64,000 nt of DNA from Ramlibacter aurantiacus (lineage in GTDB: Bacteria > Pseudomonadota > Gammaproteobacteria > Burkholderiales > Burkholderiaceae_C), in the NCBI RefSeq assembly GCF_016722895.1, contig NZ_JAEQNA010000008.1, forward strand, positions 186,001 to 250,000, given 5' to 3'. The translations under genes were made by a program, and so were the position numbers. Positions 9,061-18,530 of this stretch are shown here, piece by piece. The notes beneath the pieces are model-generated. The model made no database searches. It was not told where the DNA came from and saw only the letters and a program-made list of their open reading frames with translations. Each line of letters opens with the position of its first letter. Position 1 is the stretch's first letter.

Positions 9061-12000
9061 GGCGTGTCAACGTCTCCGCGGACAAGAAGGGTGAATTGGT
9101 CGTCAGGCACCGTCTCGGGCCCCTGCTGGACGGTACGGACCACCCAGACGGGGAACATGGCGCCGACGGTGTTGAAGCGCAGCACGTTGCCGACCGCCCA
9201 GCCCGCCCCCCAGCCGAGCGGATCGACGCTGAAGTACGGCACGCCCGTGGCCGGATTGATCGGCGCGCAAACGGTCGTGGTGTTGCCGCTGGCAATCACG
9301 CCGACGTTCTCGCCGATGACATCGAAAGCCGTGGTGCCCGTGAAGCGGATCGCCCAGCGTTCGGTGATGGCGCCTCGGTTGCTCACGGCGATGGGGTACT
9401 GCGCCAGGTTGTAGGTCGCGGTAGCCGCGCCGCCCTTGATCGAGTCCTGCCAGGAGCCGTCCCAGCTTGCCTGGTCGAACGTCGTGCTGTTGCGCGCGAA
9501 GAGGTCACCCGTGATCAGCGCGCTCGACACAAAGCTGCCGGCTGGATACTGGTGGGTCAGGGCGCGCGTGAAAGCGATCTCTCCGTTGATCAAGGCCTCG
9601 CGCACAACCGCCATATCCTCGATGCGGTGCTCGATGGTGACAGGCTGGGCGTAGCCGCTGACGTTGCTGAAAGTGACCGTACCGGCCTCCAGGTCCGCCG
9701 TGTAGCCGGTGTTGATCACGGCGCCATCGCTGCCTACCACGCGGACACGCGACAGGCGCACCCGCGCGCAGTCAATCGTCTGGCCGTTAGCGACTGTGGC
9801 GGTGATCTTGCCCGTGTGGCCGACGACCGCGAACCCGCCCGCCCGGAAGATCGGCACCCGGCCGTCGGAAGGCAGGCGCACCGGATCAATCCCCAATAGG
9901 TCGGCATCCAGCGGGAGGTAGCTGAAGCTCACGGCGTTGTAGCGCAGCGAGTTCAGCATCACCAAATCGCTCGGGATGGTGGTCAGACCCGTGATCCCGA
10001 GGTGGCTCAGGTCGAGATTGCGCTCGGCCGGGCCATCGGGGTTCACGAAGTAGATCTCGACCAGACCGTACTCGTAGTCGATGCGTCCCTTCACCCGGGT
10101 GCCGTTGATCTTGCCGTCCACGCCGGCCGTCACGTTAAACGTGGTGCCATCCAGCATGATCCCCAGCACGGAAAAGCTGCCGGGCCGCAGCGGCGACGCA
10201 GCCGTGCGCAGAATCGACGTGCTGGCAGTGAACGGGGCTTCGACGCCCTGAGAAGGCGGCGAGATGACGCCGCGCCAGTCGCCGATGACCGGGGACTGGC
10301 CAGCGTTCCAGACGGACAGTTGCACCACGCCGAGCGCCGCCAAGACACTGCCAGCCGGCGTTCCGCCGCCAGTCGCAGGGCTGGGGCTATGCACCACCGT
10401 GTTGTCGGGCAGTTGCAGGTAACGCCAGTCTCCGACGGTGAACATGGCGCCCTTGAGCGTGTAGTTCGGCACCATGGCCGTGCGCAGGAAGTAGTTGTTG
10501 ACCTGCACGCTGATGGAGTCGGTGCCGGCCTGTGTCGTCGAGAAGTAGGCGAACGCCGCCGTGTTGGCCGGGATGCAGGTGCGAAGGCGACTTCCGAGCT
10601 TGTTCCAGGACGTGACCCAGTACCCGGCGAGCGAACCGCCAACGGCCGGCTGGGCCGTGATGACGTAGCTGGGGCCGGCAATGTCCTCGGACAGGACTGT
10701 CAGGACCGAGTCGACGTTGATGATGCCGCTCGCGTAGTCCACGCTGCCGCAGTTCACCGCGTAGTTGTTGCCGGGGTCCTTGAACGACAGCACGCCCTGC
10801 CCGTTGTCCTTCACATGGACGGAGGTGCTCCGCGCGCTGAAGGTGAGCCGGCCCGGGTTGCTGCCCAAGCGCTCATAGTTGAAGGTGACGCTCAGGTAGA
10901 ACGAGACGGACCCGGGCTCGATGTTCGTCTCGCCCAGAAACCCGTTCGACAGCGACACGCTCGCTGCGCTCCTTTGCGCCTTGCCATCGGCGTCAATCAG
11001 GAACATCGTGCCGGCAGGCGGCAGCACGTTCGGGCTGATGCGGAGCACGCCGTGCGAATAGTCCACCGTGCCCGTGGCGTCGCCCGTAAGGTTGCCGGCG
11101 CCGTCGTCGGTGGCTTGCTTGAGCCCGCCGTAGTCCCACTTGACAATCACGCCCCCGATGCCAATGGCCTTCTCGCCCTTCTCCTCGCTCACCTGACCGC
11201 TGGTGTTGATCGGAACGAATGCTCGGCCACCGCTTAGCAGCAAGGTGTTGCTCGCGGCAACCGTGGTGGCTTCGGAGAACGACTGCACGACTATGGCGCT
11301 GCCCACGTCCGGCAGTGCGCCGAGGGTGACGACCACCGACCCGGTGGTGTAGTTCACGGTGCCCACGCCGTAAGCCGAGTCGGCGCCGGCCAGCTTGCCC
11401 GAGCCGTCGTCACGCAGCACGTACCAGCGGCCCTGCGCAAGGTAGCTCACCGACATGGTGCGGCGAACCGGGATGTCCTCCATGACGAAGGCGTACGACT
11501 GGCTGCGTGACTCGGGCATCACCAGAATCGCGCGCTGGTCGGAGATCAGCTCGGGCACCGCGGCCGGCGTGAAGGTCACCGTGTGCGTTCCGGCGCCCGT
11601 GCCGAAGACGTTGGCTGCCAGGGTCAGGATGCCGTTGTCGTAATCGACCGTTCCCACCTCGGAGCCGGCGTTCATCAGTCGGCCGCCTTGGTCCGTGAGG
11701 GTGATGCCCGAGCGCGTGACGGCCAGCGAACCCGGACAGATCGGGCCACCCACGAACAGGCTCTGCGTGGTCGTGAAGCCCAGGTTGAGGGTCGTGGTGA
11801 TCGACGCGCCCGTCGCCACCAGCGCGGCGCTCATGCCGTTGGCGCGGACGTCCGAGATCGGCGTCTCGGTCTGCGCACTGGGCACCAGTTGCGTGAAGAC
11901 GCTGCTGGCCTTGACCGTGAAGTCGCCCAAGCTCGCGGGTTCAGTCAGCGGCACCACGCCGACATAGGTGCCGGCGTCCGCAACCACCGTGTCGCGGACC

Positions 12001-12659
12001 TTGGTGGCGGTGGCTGCGCGCGTGAAGCTGCGCGTGGGCGACGAGCCAGCGAAGTCGGTGCGCAGCGCGTCGCTGAGCTCGACGGTCACCACACCAGCGT
12101 TGTAGTCGGAGTTCGATTGCTGGTCGTAGAACTTGCGAGTGACGCTCGACACCTTGGTCGCGCGGACGTACTGGGTCTTGTCGTCGGACGCGCCCTCGTT
12201 TTCCACCAGAACCAGCGTTTGGCCGACGTTGGGCAGCTGCGCCTCGGGCCGCTGGAACAACTGGATGACACGCTGGCCCGCAATGTGGTTTTCCAGCAGG
12301 TACCCGCCCCACTCCGGGCCTTTGTTCAGGTAGGACTCGACACGCACCTGCGCTTGCGCGCGGGTGTCGAAGCCGGATTTGGTCGAGAAGAGGGTGACGC
12401 TGACTCGGGGATCTTCCGGTGGGTCCGCGACGATCACGTTGCCGCCGAAGTAGGTGTCGGTGTCGTCGGTCTGCACGCCCACGAAGGTCTTGCGCAGACT
12501 GACCCGGCCACCGGCCCGATCCAGCTCAGAAATGTCCGGGAAGATGGCGTTCGAGACGCCGTCGGCGATGGCGTTCCCGGTGGGCGCGCCGCCGCCTTCC
12601 GGAACGTCCGCCATCACGGCGGACTTGAGCAGCTTCACGTCGCCCGATTGAATGGGCAT
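9057..12659 (-). CDS. Giant phage tail protein with repeated beta modules
   Basis: 1200-aa protein, second largest of the phage. A motif of the form G-x-V-[DN]-Y-x-x-G-[ILV] recurs about five times (GTVDYDNGIL, GTVNYTTGSV, GTVDYSHGVL, GSVDYASGII, GRIDYEYGLV), indicating a chain of similar beta domains. Signals for catalysis are absent. It lies downstream of the tape measure gene and upstream of the other distal tail genes, so it should form part of the tail tip or a side fibre. Not matched to a named lambda gene. Confidence 0.65.
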   Translation of the reverse strand: MPIQSGDVKLLKSAVMADVPEGGGAPTGNAIADGVSNAIFPDISELDRAGGRVSLRKTFVGVQTDDTDTYFGGNVIVADPPEDPRVSVTLFSTKSGFDTRAQAQVRVESYLNKGPEWGGYLLENHIAGQRVIQLFQRPEAQLPNVGQTLVLVENEGASDDKTQYVRATKVSSVTRKFYDQQSNSDYNAGVVTVELSDALRTDFAGSSPTRSFTRAATATKVRDTVVADAGTYVGVVPLTEPASLGDFTVKASSVFTQLVPSAQTETPISDVRANGMSAALVATGASITTTLNLGFTTTQSLFVGGPICPGSLAVTRSGITLTDQGGRLMNAGSEVGTVDYDNGILTLAANVFGTGAGTHTVTFTPAAVPELISDQRAILVMPESRSQSYAFVMEDIPVRRTMSVSYLAQGRWYVLRDDGSGKLAGADSAYGVGTVNYTTGSVVVTLGALPDVGSAIVVQSFSEATTVAASNTLLLSGGRAFVPINTSGQVSEEKGEKAIGIGGVIVKWDYGGLKQATDDGAGNLTGDATGTVDYSHGVLRISPNVLPPAGTMFLIDADGKAQRSAASVSLSNGFLGETNIEPGSVSFYLSVTFNYERLGSNPGRLTFSARSTSVHVKDNGQGVLSFKDPGNNYAVNCGSVDYASGIINVDSVLTVLSEDIAGPSYVITAQPAVGGSLAGYWVTSWNKLGSRLRTCIPANTAAFAYFSTTQAGTDSISVQVNNYFLRTAMVPNYTLKGAMFTVGDWRYLQLPDNTVVHSPSPATGGGTPAGSVLAALGVVQLSVWNAGQSPVIGDWRGVISPPSQGVEAPFTASTSILRTAASPLRPGSFSVLGIMLDGTTFNVTAGVDGKINGTRVKGRIDYEYGLVEIYFVNPDGPAERNLDLSHLGITGLTTIPSDLVMLNSLRYNAVSFSYLPLDADLLGIDPVRLPSDGRVPIFRAGGFAVVGHTGKITATVANGQTIDCARVRLSRVRVVGSDGAVINTGYTADLEAGTVTFSNVSGYAQPVTIEHRIEDMAVVREALINGEIAFTRALTHQYPAGSFVSSALITGDLFARNSTTFDQASWDGSWQDSIKGGAATATYNLAQYPIAVSNRGAITERWAIRFTGTTAFDVIGENVGVIASGNTTTVCAPINPATGVPYFSVDPLGWGAGWAVGNVLRFNTVGAMFPVWVVRTVQQGPETVPDDQFTLLVRGDVDTP

Positions 12660-12662
12660 GGT

Positions 12663-13070
12663 TCAGATCTCCAGTAGACGCAGGGTGAGGCGGTAGAAGT
12701 CGCTGTCGGAATGAGCCGGGATGCCCAGGACCGGCTCGCACTCCACCGGCGCATCGCCGTGGCGGAAGGCGACGGTGAAAGTCCGACCGTCAGCCAGGGA
12801 CAGAAGGAAGCGACCAGCGTTCGCCGCCAGCGGGACGGCGGCCCAGGCGCGCAGTCGCTCCACGCTGGCGCGCGTCACCCAGGCCATGTCGGGCGCGCCC
12901 ACGAGCGTGATCGGGCGGCCCGCCTGGCGCACGGCTGACTGGATCAGCAGCGCTCCGGTGATCAGGTACGAGTTCGAGGCCACAGCCGGTGACCAGGCGT
13001 GCTCGTCAGCCCACAGCAGATCGTCGGGCAGCAGCAGGACCACCTCGTCGGCGAGGTTCTTCAGTTGCAT
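12663..13070 (-). CDS. Phage protein between tape measure and tail tip
   Basis: 135-aa protein, start MQLKNLADEVVLLLPDDLLWADEHAW. It is acidic and appears globular with alternating beta segments (ITLVGAPDMAWVTRASVERLRAW; RTFTVAFRHGDAPVECEPV). Its position, directly after the tape measure gene, is that of lambda gpM-like minor tail proteins, but no sequence motif proves this. Confidence 0.6.
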   Translation of the reverse strand: MQLKNLADEVVLLLPDDLLWADEHAWSPAVASNSYLITGALLIQSAVRQAGRPITLVGAPDMAWVTRASVERLRAWAAVPLAANAGRFLLSLADGRTFTVAFRHGDAPVECEPVLGIPAHSDSDFYRLTLRLLEI

Positions 13071-13110
13071 GGGGAATGAGAAGCGCGAGAAAGGGGGGTG
13101 AGGAAGCGGC

Positions 13111-16100
13111 TCAAGCTGCCCTGGCGCGGGCGAGCTCTAGGATCTGCAGCAGGCGTGATTCGTCGCGCTGGTCGATCGTGGCCTGGATGCGGCGCTCGCC
13201 AGCGGCGAGCTCCACGCGCACCGTGCGAGAGGGCGTAGCAGCCTCGGTCGGCAGCACCGGTCGCGACAGCGCCGACGACGTCGGCGCCACCAGACCGCCC
13301 GTGGCGAACCCCTGCACCCGCTCGGCCAGCGCTCGTGCCGGCAGCGACAGGTTGTTGATTGCCGCGAAAAACCCGGCGCCGAAGCGGCTGACTGCATTCT
13401 TGTTCACCACGTACTCACCCGGCGTCAGCATGGCGGGGACGCTGTCCGACTTGGCGAGGCCGCCGGCGCGGAAGAACTGGCCCTGATTGCGCTCCATGTA
13501 CTCAATCAGGTCGCGCTCCATGTCTTTGCCCATGAGGAGCGGCTGCGCCATGGCCTGACGCCAGGTCTGCTTGATTTGGTCGAGCTGCTGGCGTTCGTTG
13601 CCCGTGAGCGTCTTGCGGTGCAGCAAGGTGGCGAGGACCTGCCGGTCCTTGTGCGCCTGCTTGCCGTAGGTGTCCATGGTCCTCCAGCGCATGTCCAGAC
13701 TCACGGCCGGGCCGTACTTCCATTGCAGCCACGCGGAATACTCGTCCAGGCCGCGCAGGCCCAGCTCGATCATCTTCTGGGCTTCGACTGCGTCGCGATT
13801 GCGTTTGACGCCGCCGCCGTCCTCCCCGCCACCACCGATCCGCGCCAAGACATCCTTGCGACCTGCACCGGAGATGACCGCGCCGCCACTGGCGAACTTG
13901 GCGATGCCGGAGGCGAGTTTGGCGAGCGTGCCACCGCCGTACTTGCGCACCGCCGCCTTGCGCAGCACGAACGCGCCCGCCTCCAGGGTGCGCGGCACCG
14001 TGTCGTGGTGACCGGAGCCGGGGACGGATCCCCCCGCCATGCGCGGGAACCCCGACGCGACAGGCCCGCCCGTTGCGAACCGGCGCACGCCGTGTCCGAC
14101 CAGGCCGCCCGTGGCATTCGCCTCCACCCTGCGCACCGTGATCGTATGGGTGCTGGCGGTGTTCAGGCCGTTCAAGCTCTGAATCTCGCTGCGCACAGAA
14201 TCCACGTTGCTGCTCGCCACGTGCTGTGACTCGGTGCGGATTCGATCCAGCGCCCGGATCTGACCCTCGACATTGGTGATCGCGGCTTGCGCCTTCTCTG
14301 TGGACACCTTCAGTTCCATCTGCGAGGTCTCCACGGCGTAGGCCTTGAGCTTGTCCAGCGCCGCTTTCGCGCGGGAAACGTCGGCGTCGACCGGCAGCGT
14401 CTTGCCGTCCTTTAGGAGCTGCTCGTACTGCTGCAGGTCCTTGCGGGCATGCTCCAGATCGGCCTTGATCACCAGCAGTCGTTCCTTCTCGGCGAGCGCC
14501 TTGTCCAGATCGCCGATGGCCTGCTGGAAGCGCGTGGTGTCGGCGTCCAGCGTGAGCTTCAGCCCATCCTTCAACTTGGCCGTGATCTGGTCGATCTGGG
14601 TTTCAGTCTGCGCCAGGGTCTGCTTGATCTCATCGCGCGCTGCGACCGCGGACTGCGCCGCCTTCTGGTGCGCCGCGCCTTGCGCATCGAGCGTCTTGTT
14701 GAGGATCTCCTGTGATTCGCGGATGCGCTGGATGGCCTGATTGACCCCGTCCTTGCCCTGCGCGACCTGGGCATCGGCATCGCGGGTCTTCTGTGCGAGA
14801 TCGGCGCGCAGCTGGTCAGCCTGTCGCATCAGCGTCTCGGCCTGGCCGTATTCCTGCTTGCGGTAGGCCTCACGCGCCTGCGCTTCGAGCTGCGCCGCCT
14901 GGGATGCGCCCTGCTCGGAGGCCTTGCGGGCATCTTCGGCGCGCTTGGCCTCGGTGGTTTGGCTGCTGGCGACCTGCGCGGCCAGGTCCATGGCTTTCTG
15001 AGCGAGCTGCCGGGCCTGTTCGAACTCTCCCTGGGCCAGTGCCGTGCGGGCTTTCTCCTGGTACTCGGTAATCTGGCGCTTGCGATCTTCCGTCGCCTCA
15101 TGCTCCGAGAGGCCCGCGCGGCGGATCTCTCGGATGCGCTCTTCAGTGGAAAGCGACAGCTGGCGCTTTTCTTCCTCAATGCGCTTGACCTCCGACAGGT
15201 GCCGGTTGGCCTCGGCGTTCAAGGCATCGATGTGCTGCCGGTATTCGCCCAAAGCCTGCGTGAGCGTCTGGCGCTTGGTGGCGAGGATGTCATTTTCGAC
15301 GCGCTGGACGTTCGCACGGCGCTCGTCTTCAGTCGTGCCCTGGCGCCGCGCGGCCTCGAGCCTAGCCTTGGATTCGTCGTCCACCAGCTTGAGCGTCTCG
15401 GTCGATACCTGCCGGCGCAGGGCGGTCTGCTGCGTCAGAGCATCGGTCAGCAACTGCGTGGATTTCGCGATCAACGCCGCCTCCGACTGCTTGGACAGGT
15501 CGAGCGCGGTCTGCTCCTGCTGGTACCGGGCCTTTACGGCCTCGATCTGGCGCTGCAGGCTGGCTTCCGCGACCGCGGTGAGGCCCTTGTAGGCCTCGGC
15601 CATCTTGCCCGCGGCATCGGTGACGGTCTGGTTCGCCTTGCCGACCGCCTGCTCCACGTCCCCCAGGCGCGATTTCAGCTTCTCCAGGGCCGCGTGCACG
15701 GCCTCGATGCCGCGGCCGACCGCTTCCTGCGTGCCCTGGCGCACCGCTTCCAGGCGCCTGGCGATCTCCTCGGCCGCGGACGCCGCGGTATTCATCGCAC
15801 CTTGGGCCGCGCCAGCGCCCTGATTGGCCTGCGCATACATCTGCGCGAAGATCTGGTTCATCTCCGCTAAGCGCGCCTGATGCCGCTGGGTAGCCGCGGC
15901 AATCGTGTCCGAGGTGAAGACGGCCGCGAACACCTCCCAGCGGTAGCGCAATTGCTCCACGGCTTTCACCAGCACCTCCACCATGAAGATGCCGGCCTTG
16001 CGCACGATCTCGAACTTCTCTGTGAGCCAGGTGCCGATCTCCCAGCCAACCAGGAACGAGCCCAGGACGGCAAAGGCGGTCTTCAGCACGCCAAGGCTGG

Positions 16101-17154
16101 CCACGGCCGCCGACACAGAGAGATTGGCCCTCGCCCACGCCGCAGAGGTGGCGTTGGCCGCGGTCACGGCCGCTGCGCCTGCGGTCTGCCAGGCGGTGAT
16201 GAGCGCAGGAATCAGCCGGTAGATCAGCACCGCGAGGCCCACTTCCGCGATGCGCTTGAGCCATTGCATCACCGTGTCGAGGTTCTGCGCGAGCCAGGTG
16301 AGGGCTTGCGAGAGCTTTTGGGTGATGCCGGTCGATTCGTCGAGGCGACTCACCCACTGGCCGAAGGCGTTGCGCAGACGCTCGAAGGCCTGCGTGACGG
16401 TCTGCGGCAGCTGCGCATACTCGGTGGCGAGCCGGTCCTTCTGCGACATCAGCGCGTTGACCACCACGTCGGCGGTGAGCCGGCCCTCTTCCGCCAGCTT
16501 GCGAAGCCGTCCGATCGGCACGTTCAGGCCATCGGCGAGCGCCCGGGCAAGGCGTGGGCTGTTCTCCACGACCGAGTTGAACTCCTCGCCCCGCAGAACG
16601 CCCGAAGAGAGGGCCTGACCGAACTGCAGCAACGCGGATTGCGCTTCGCCGGCCGAAGCTCCCGACAGACGCAGCGCCTGCGAGATGCTCTCGGTGATGG
16701 ACAGGGCTTCCTGCTGCTCTCCCCCCAGCATCCGCACGGCTTGCTGCAGCTTGCCGTACAGCGTGGCCGTCTCCTGGATCGGCACGCCGATGCGCTGGGC
16801 GATGTCGAACAGTTCCTTTTGCGCCGTCGTGTATTCCTGTTGGCCGGCGGTCGCCAGTTTCAGGCGCGCGGACATCATGTTCCAGGCGTCGGCGACCTGC
16901 ACGATCTGCTGCACCTTGCCGGCCGCCCAGCTGATCGACAGGAACGCCAGCAGCTGGGTCTTGGCGGTGACGACCTGATCGCCGAAAGCGGACATGCCGG
17001 CCTTGACTTCGGCCATCCCGGCGGCGGCCTTGGCGCCAGCCGTTTTTGCGCTACTGGAGAGCTCGCCCAGGCTGCGCTCGGCGGAGGTGATGGCGCGCTT
17101 GAGCCCCTCGTCGGCCCCTTCTAGGGCGACCAGGACAGAGATGCGTTTGGACAT
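13111..17154 (-). CDS. Tail tape measure protein
   Basis: 1347-aa protein that sets tail length and is threaded through the tail tube. The N-terminal region (about 60-250) has the tape measure domain (QIVQVADAWNMMSARLKLATAG; GVLRGEEFNSVVENSPRLAR). A hydrophobic block follows near 300-380. Long Ala/Gln/Glu/Arg-rich coiled coils fill about 440-1000. The C-terminal third has Gly-rich FATGG repeats (FATGGPVASGFPRMAGGS; GSGHHDTVPRTLEAGAFVLRK) usual in this family. The start MSKRISVLVALEGADEGLKR at 17154 is 55 bp from the divergent antitoxin gene. Confidence 0.92.
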   Translation of the reverse strand: MSKRISVLVALEGADEGLKRAITSAERSLGELSSSAKTAGAKAAAGMAEVKAGMSAFGDQVVTAKTQLLAFLSISWAAGKVQQIVQVADAWNMMSARLKLATAGQQEYTTAQKELFDIAQRIGVPIQETATLYGKLQQAVRMLGGEQQEALSITESISQALRLSGASAGEAQSALLQFGQALSSGVLRGEEFNSVVENSPRLARALADGLNVPIGRLRKLAEEGRLTADVVVNALMSQKDRLATEYAQLPQTVTQAFERLRNAFGQWVSRLDESTGITQKLSQALTWLAQNLDTVMQWLKRIAEVGLAVLIYRLIPALITAWQTAGAAAVTAANATSAAWARANLSVSAAVASLGVLKTAFAVLGSFLVGWEIGTWLTEKFEIVRKAGIFMVEVLVKAVEQLRYRWEVFAAVFTSDTIAAATQRHQARLAEMNQIFAQMYAQANQGAGAAQGAMNTAASAAEEIARRLEAVRQGTQEAVGRGIEAVHAALEKLKSRLGDVEQAVGKANQTVTDAAGKMAEAYKGLTAVAEASLQRQIEAVKARYQQEQTALDLSKQSEAALIAKSTQLLTDALTQQTALRRQVSTETLKLVDDESKARLEAARRQGTTEDERRANVQRVENDILATKRQTLTQALGEYRQHIDALNAEANRHLSEVKRIEEEKRQLSLSTEERIREIRRAGLSEHEATEDRKRQITEYQEKARTALAQGEFEQARQLAQKAMDLAAQVASSQTTEAKRAEDARKASEQGASQAAQLEAQAREAYRKQEYGQAETLMRQADQLRADLAQKTRDADAQVAQGKDGVNQAIQRIRESQEILNKTLDAQGAAHQKAAQSAVAARDEIKQTLAQTETQIDQITAKLKDGLKLTLDADTTRFQQAIGDLDKALAEKERLLVIKADLEHARKDLQQYEQLLKDGKTLPVDADVSRAKAALDKLKAYAVETSQMELKVSTEKAQAAITNVEGQIRALDRIRTESQHVASSNVDSVRSEIQSLNGLNTASTHTITVRRVEANATGGLVGHGVRRFATGGPVASGFPRMAGGSVPGSGHHDTVPRTLEAGAFVLRKAAVRKYGGGTLAKLASGIAKFASGGAVISGAGRKDVLARIGGGGEDGGGVKRNRDAVEAQKMIELGLRGLDEYSAWLQWKYGPAVSLDMRWRTMDTYGKQAHKDRQVLATLLHRKTLTGNERQQLDQIKQTWRQAMAQPLLMGKDMERDLIEYMERNQGQFFRAGGLAKSDSVPAMLTPGEYVVNKNAVSRFGAGFFAAINNLSLPARALAERVQGFATGGLVAPTSSALSRPVLPTEAATPSRTVRVELAAGERRIQATIDQRDESRLLQILELARARAA

Positions 17155-17175
17155 TCAGGCAGTGAACGGTTAAAG

Positions 17176-17194
17176 TCTGACCTGTTTAGTCAGA
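17176..17194. promoter_or_regulatory. Palindrome upstream of antitoxin, probable autoregulatory operator
   Basis: Perfect 6-bp inverted repeat TCTGAC-N7-GTCAGA in the 55-bp gap between the divergent tape measure and antitoxin genes, 16 bp before the antitoxin ATG. Phd/YefM-type antitoxins usually repress their own promoter at such sites. The assignment is inference from position and symmetry. Confidence 0.5.
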
Positions 17195-17209
17195 ATTAAG
17201 GGGGACTTG

Positions 17210-17461
17210 ATGCACACGTGGCAAATGCAGGCCGCCAAGGCGCGGTTTTCGGATCTGGTGCAGCGCGCCCGCCAAGAAGGGCCGCAGGAGATCACCGTGC
17301 ACGGCCGCCCGGTGGCGGTGGTGCTTTCACGCGAAATGTTCGATCGGCTCAGCGGCGGCGACCTGTCGCTGGTGGACTTCATGCAGCGCTCCCCGCTGCA
17401 TGACCTCGAAGACATCGAGTTGGAGCGGGATCGCAGCCCCGGACGCGAGATCGAGCTTTGA
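17210..17461 (+). CDS. Phd/YefM-family antitoxin
   Basis: 83-aa DNA-binding antitoxin that should neutralise the PIN toxin encoded next. The sequence shows the family N-terminus MHTWQMQAAKARFSDLVQRA and the hallmark PQEITVHGRPVAVVLSREMFDRL; the C-terminal acidic tail is the likely toxin-binding part. An AAGGGGG ribosome binding site is 6-7 nt upstream of the ATG. The pair lies on the plus strand inside the leftward phage tail operon. Confidence 0.88.
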   Translation: MHTWQMQAAKARFSDLVQRARQEGPQEITVHGRPVAVVLSREMFDRLSGGDLSLVDFMQRSPLHDLEDIELERDRSPGREIEL

Positions 17462-17468
17462 GTCGTTG

Positions 17469-17882
17469 ATGAGCTATCTGGTTGACACCAATGTCCTATC
17501 CGAACTTCGCCGCCGGCAGCCCGACGCGGGCGTGGTCGCTTGGATGGAGCAGCGCCCGCGCCAGTCGCTGTACTTGAGCGTGCTCACCCTCGGCGAGATT
17601 CGCAAAGGCATCGAGCAACTGAAAGACCCGCGGCGCCGGCAGTCGCTGATCGACTGGCTGGAAGTCGAGTTGCCGCATTACTTCGTGGGCCGGCTGCTGG
17701 GCGTCGATGCACTGACCGCTGACCGTTGGGGGTACCTGATGGCCAGCGCCGGGCGGCCCTTGCCAGCCATCGATGGCTTGCTGGCGGCCACGGCGCTGCA
17801 ACATCAGCTCACGCTGGTCACGCGAAACACGCGGGACTTCGAGGGGCTGGGTTTGGCCTTGATCAACCCGTGGGAAGTCTGA
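17469..17882 (+). CDS. PIN-domain ribonuclease toxin (VapC/FitB type)
   Basis: 137-aa toxin expected to cleave RNA when not bound by the antitoxin, whose stop lies 7 bp upstream. The acidic metal-binding residues are all present: YLVDTNVLSE (Asp near 6), LTLGEIRKG (Glu), LPAIDGLLAATAL (Asp) and TRNTRDFEG (Asp). The ATG at 17469 is preferred over the long in-frame extension into the antitoxin gene. It ends 6 bp before the end of the convergent phage gene. It looks intact and functional. Confidence 0.9.
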   Translation: MSYLVDTNVLSELRRRQPDAGVVAWMEQRPRQSLYLSVLTLGEIRKGIEQLKDPRRRQSLIDWLEVELPHYFVGRLLGVDALTADRWGYLMASAGRPLPAIDGLLAATALQHQLTLVTRNTRDFEGLGLALINPWEV

Positions 17883-17888
17883 GCGGAA

Positions 17889-18530
17889 TCAGAGCCGCTC
17901 CAGTTGCTTCTGAACCGCCGACGCGAGCCGTGGGATGCGGCCAGCCACCAAACGCGTGACGTCCAGCCGCTTCTTCAGCACGACGCGCGGCACCAGCACC
18001 GCAATCGGCACGTCGGCGCCGCGCTTGATGCGCTTGACGCCTTCGGCCTTGCGGTAGCGCCGCTTAAATCCGGCCAGCGGCCGATCGTGCTCCTGGATGT
18101 TCTCCGCCATCAGCACGACGTTCCCCTTGGCGTTCTTCACGAAGTAAGCGTTTCCGCCGCGCATGAGCTCAGCGACCTGTGCCTTAAATCGCTTGCGGCC
18201 CACCCGCCCGTGCAGTGGGATCAGCATCCGCCCACCGATCTGGCCACCCGACTCGTGCACGCCAGACCACGGGATGCGTGATCCGACATAGAGCGCAGGC
18301 AGCCGCTTCGTGTCCTTGGCCAGCACCTTGGCGGTGAAGCCTTTCAGGAAGGACTTCTTGGCGACCGCCATCTTGCCCGCCACATGGGCACGCACCTCCT
18401 GCTTGATCTCCGCGGCCTCGCTGGCCATCGCCCGCGCCACGGCCTTGTGGACCTTCTCGCGGAACTCGCCACCCCAGCGGCGCAGTTGCGCGCGGGCCGC
18501 GGCACTGTCGATGCGGATGGAGATCTTCAT
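17889..18530 (-). CDS. Phage protein, DUF6441-like
   Basis: 213-aa basic protein starting MKISIRIDSAAARAQLRRWG at 18530, where its ATG overlaps the stop of the tail chaperone extension. A central segment is KSFLKGFTAKVLAKD and GSRIPWSGVHESGGQIGGR; the C-terminus is rich in Lys/Arg. The pattern and position between tail chaperone and tape measure fit the DUF6441 phage family. Role unknown, probably tail assembly. Confidence 0.7.
   Translation of the reverse strand: MKISIRIDSAAARAQLRRWGGEFREKVHKAVARAMASEAAEIKQEVRAHVAGKMAVAKKSFLKGFTAKVLAKDTKRLPALYVGSRIPWSGVHESGGQIGGRMLIPLHGRVGRKRFKAQVAELMRGGNAYFVKNAKGNVVLMAENIQEHDRPLAGFKRRYRKAEGVKRIKRGADVPIAVLVPRVVLKKRLDVTRLVAGRIPRLASAVQKQLERL

Noticed and set aside
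11583..12677. Plus-strand open frame of 364 codons opposite the 1200-aa gene
   Set aside because: No ribosome binding site or motif; antisense frame of a clear phage gene.
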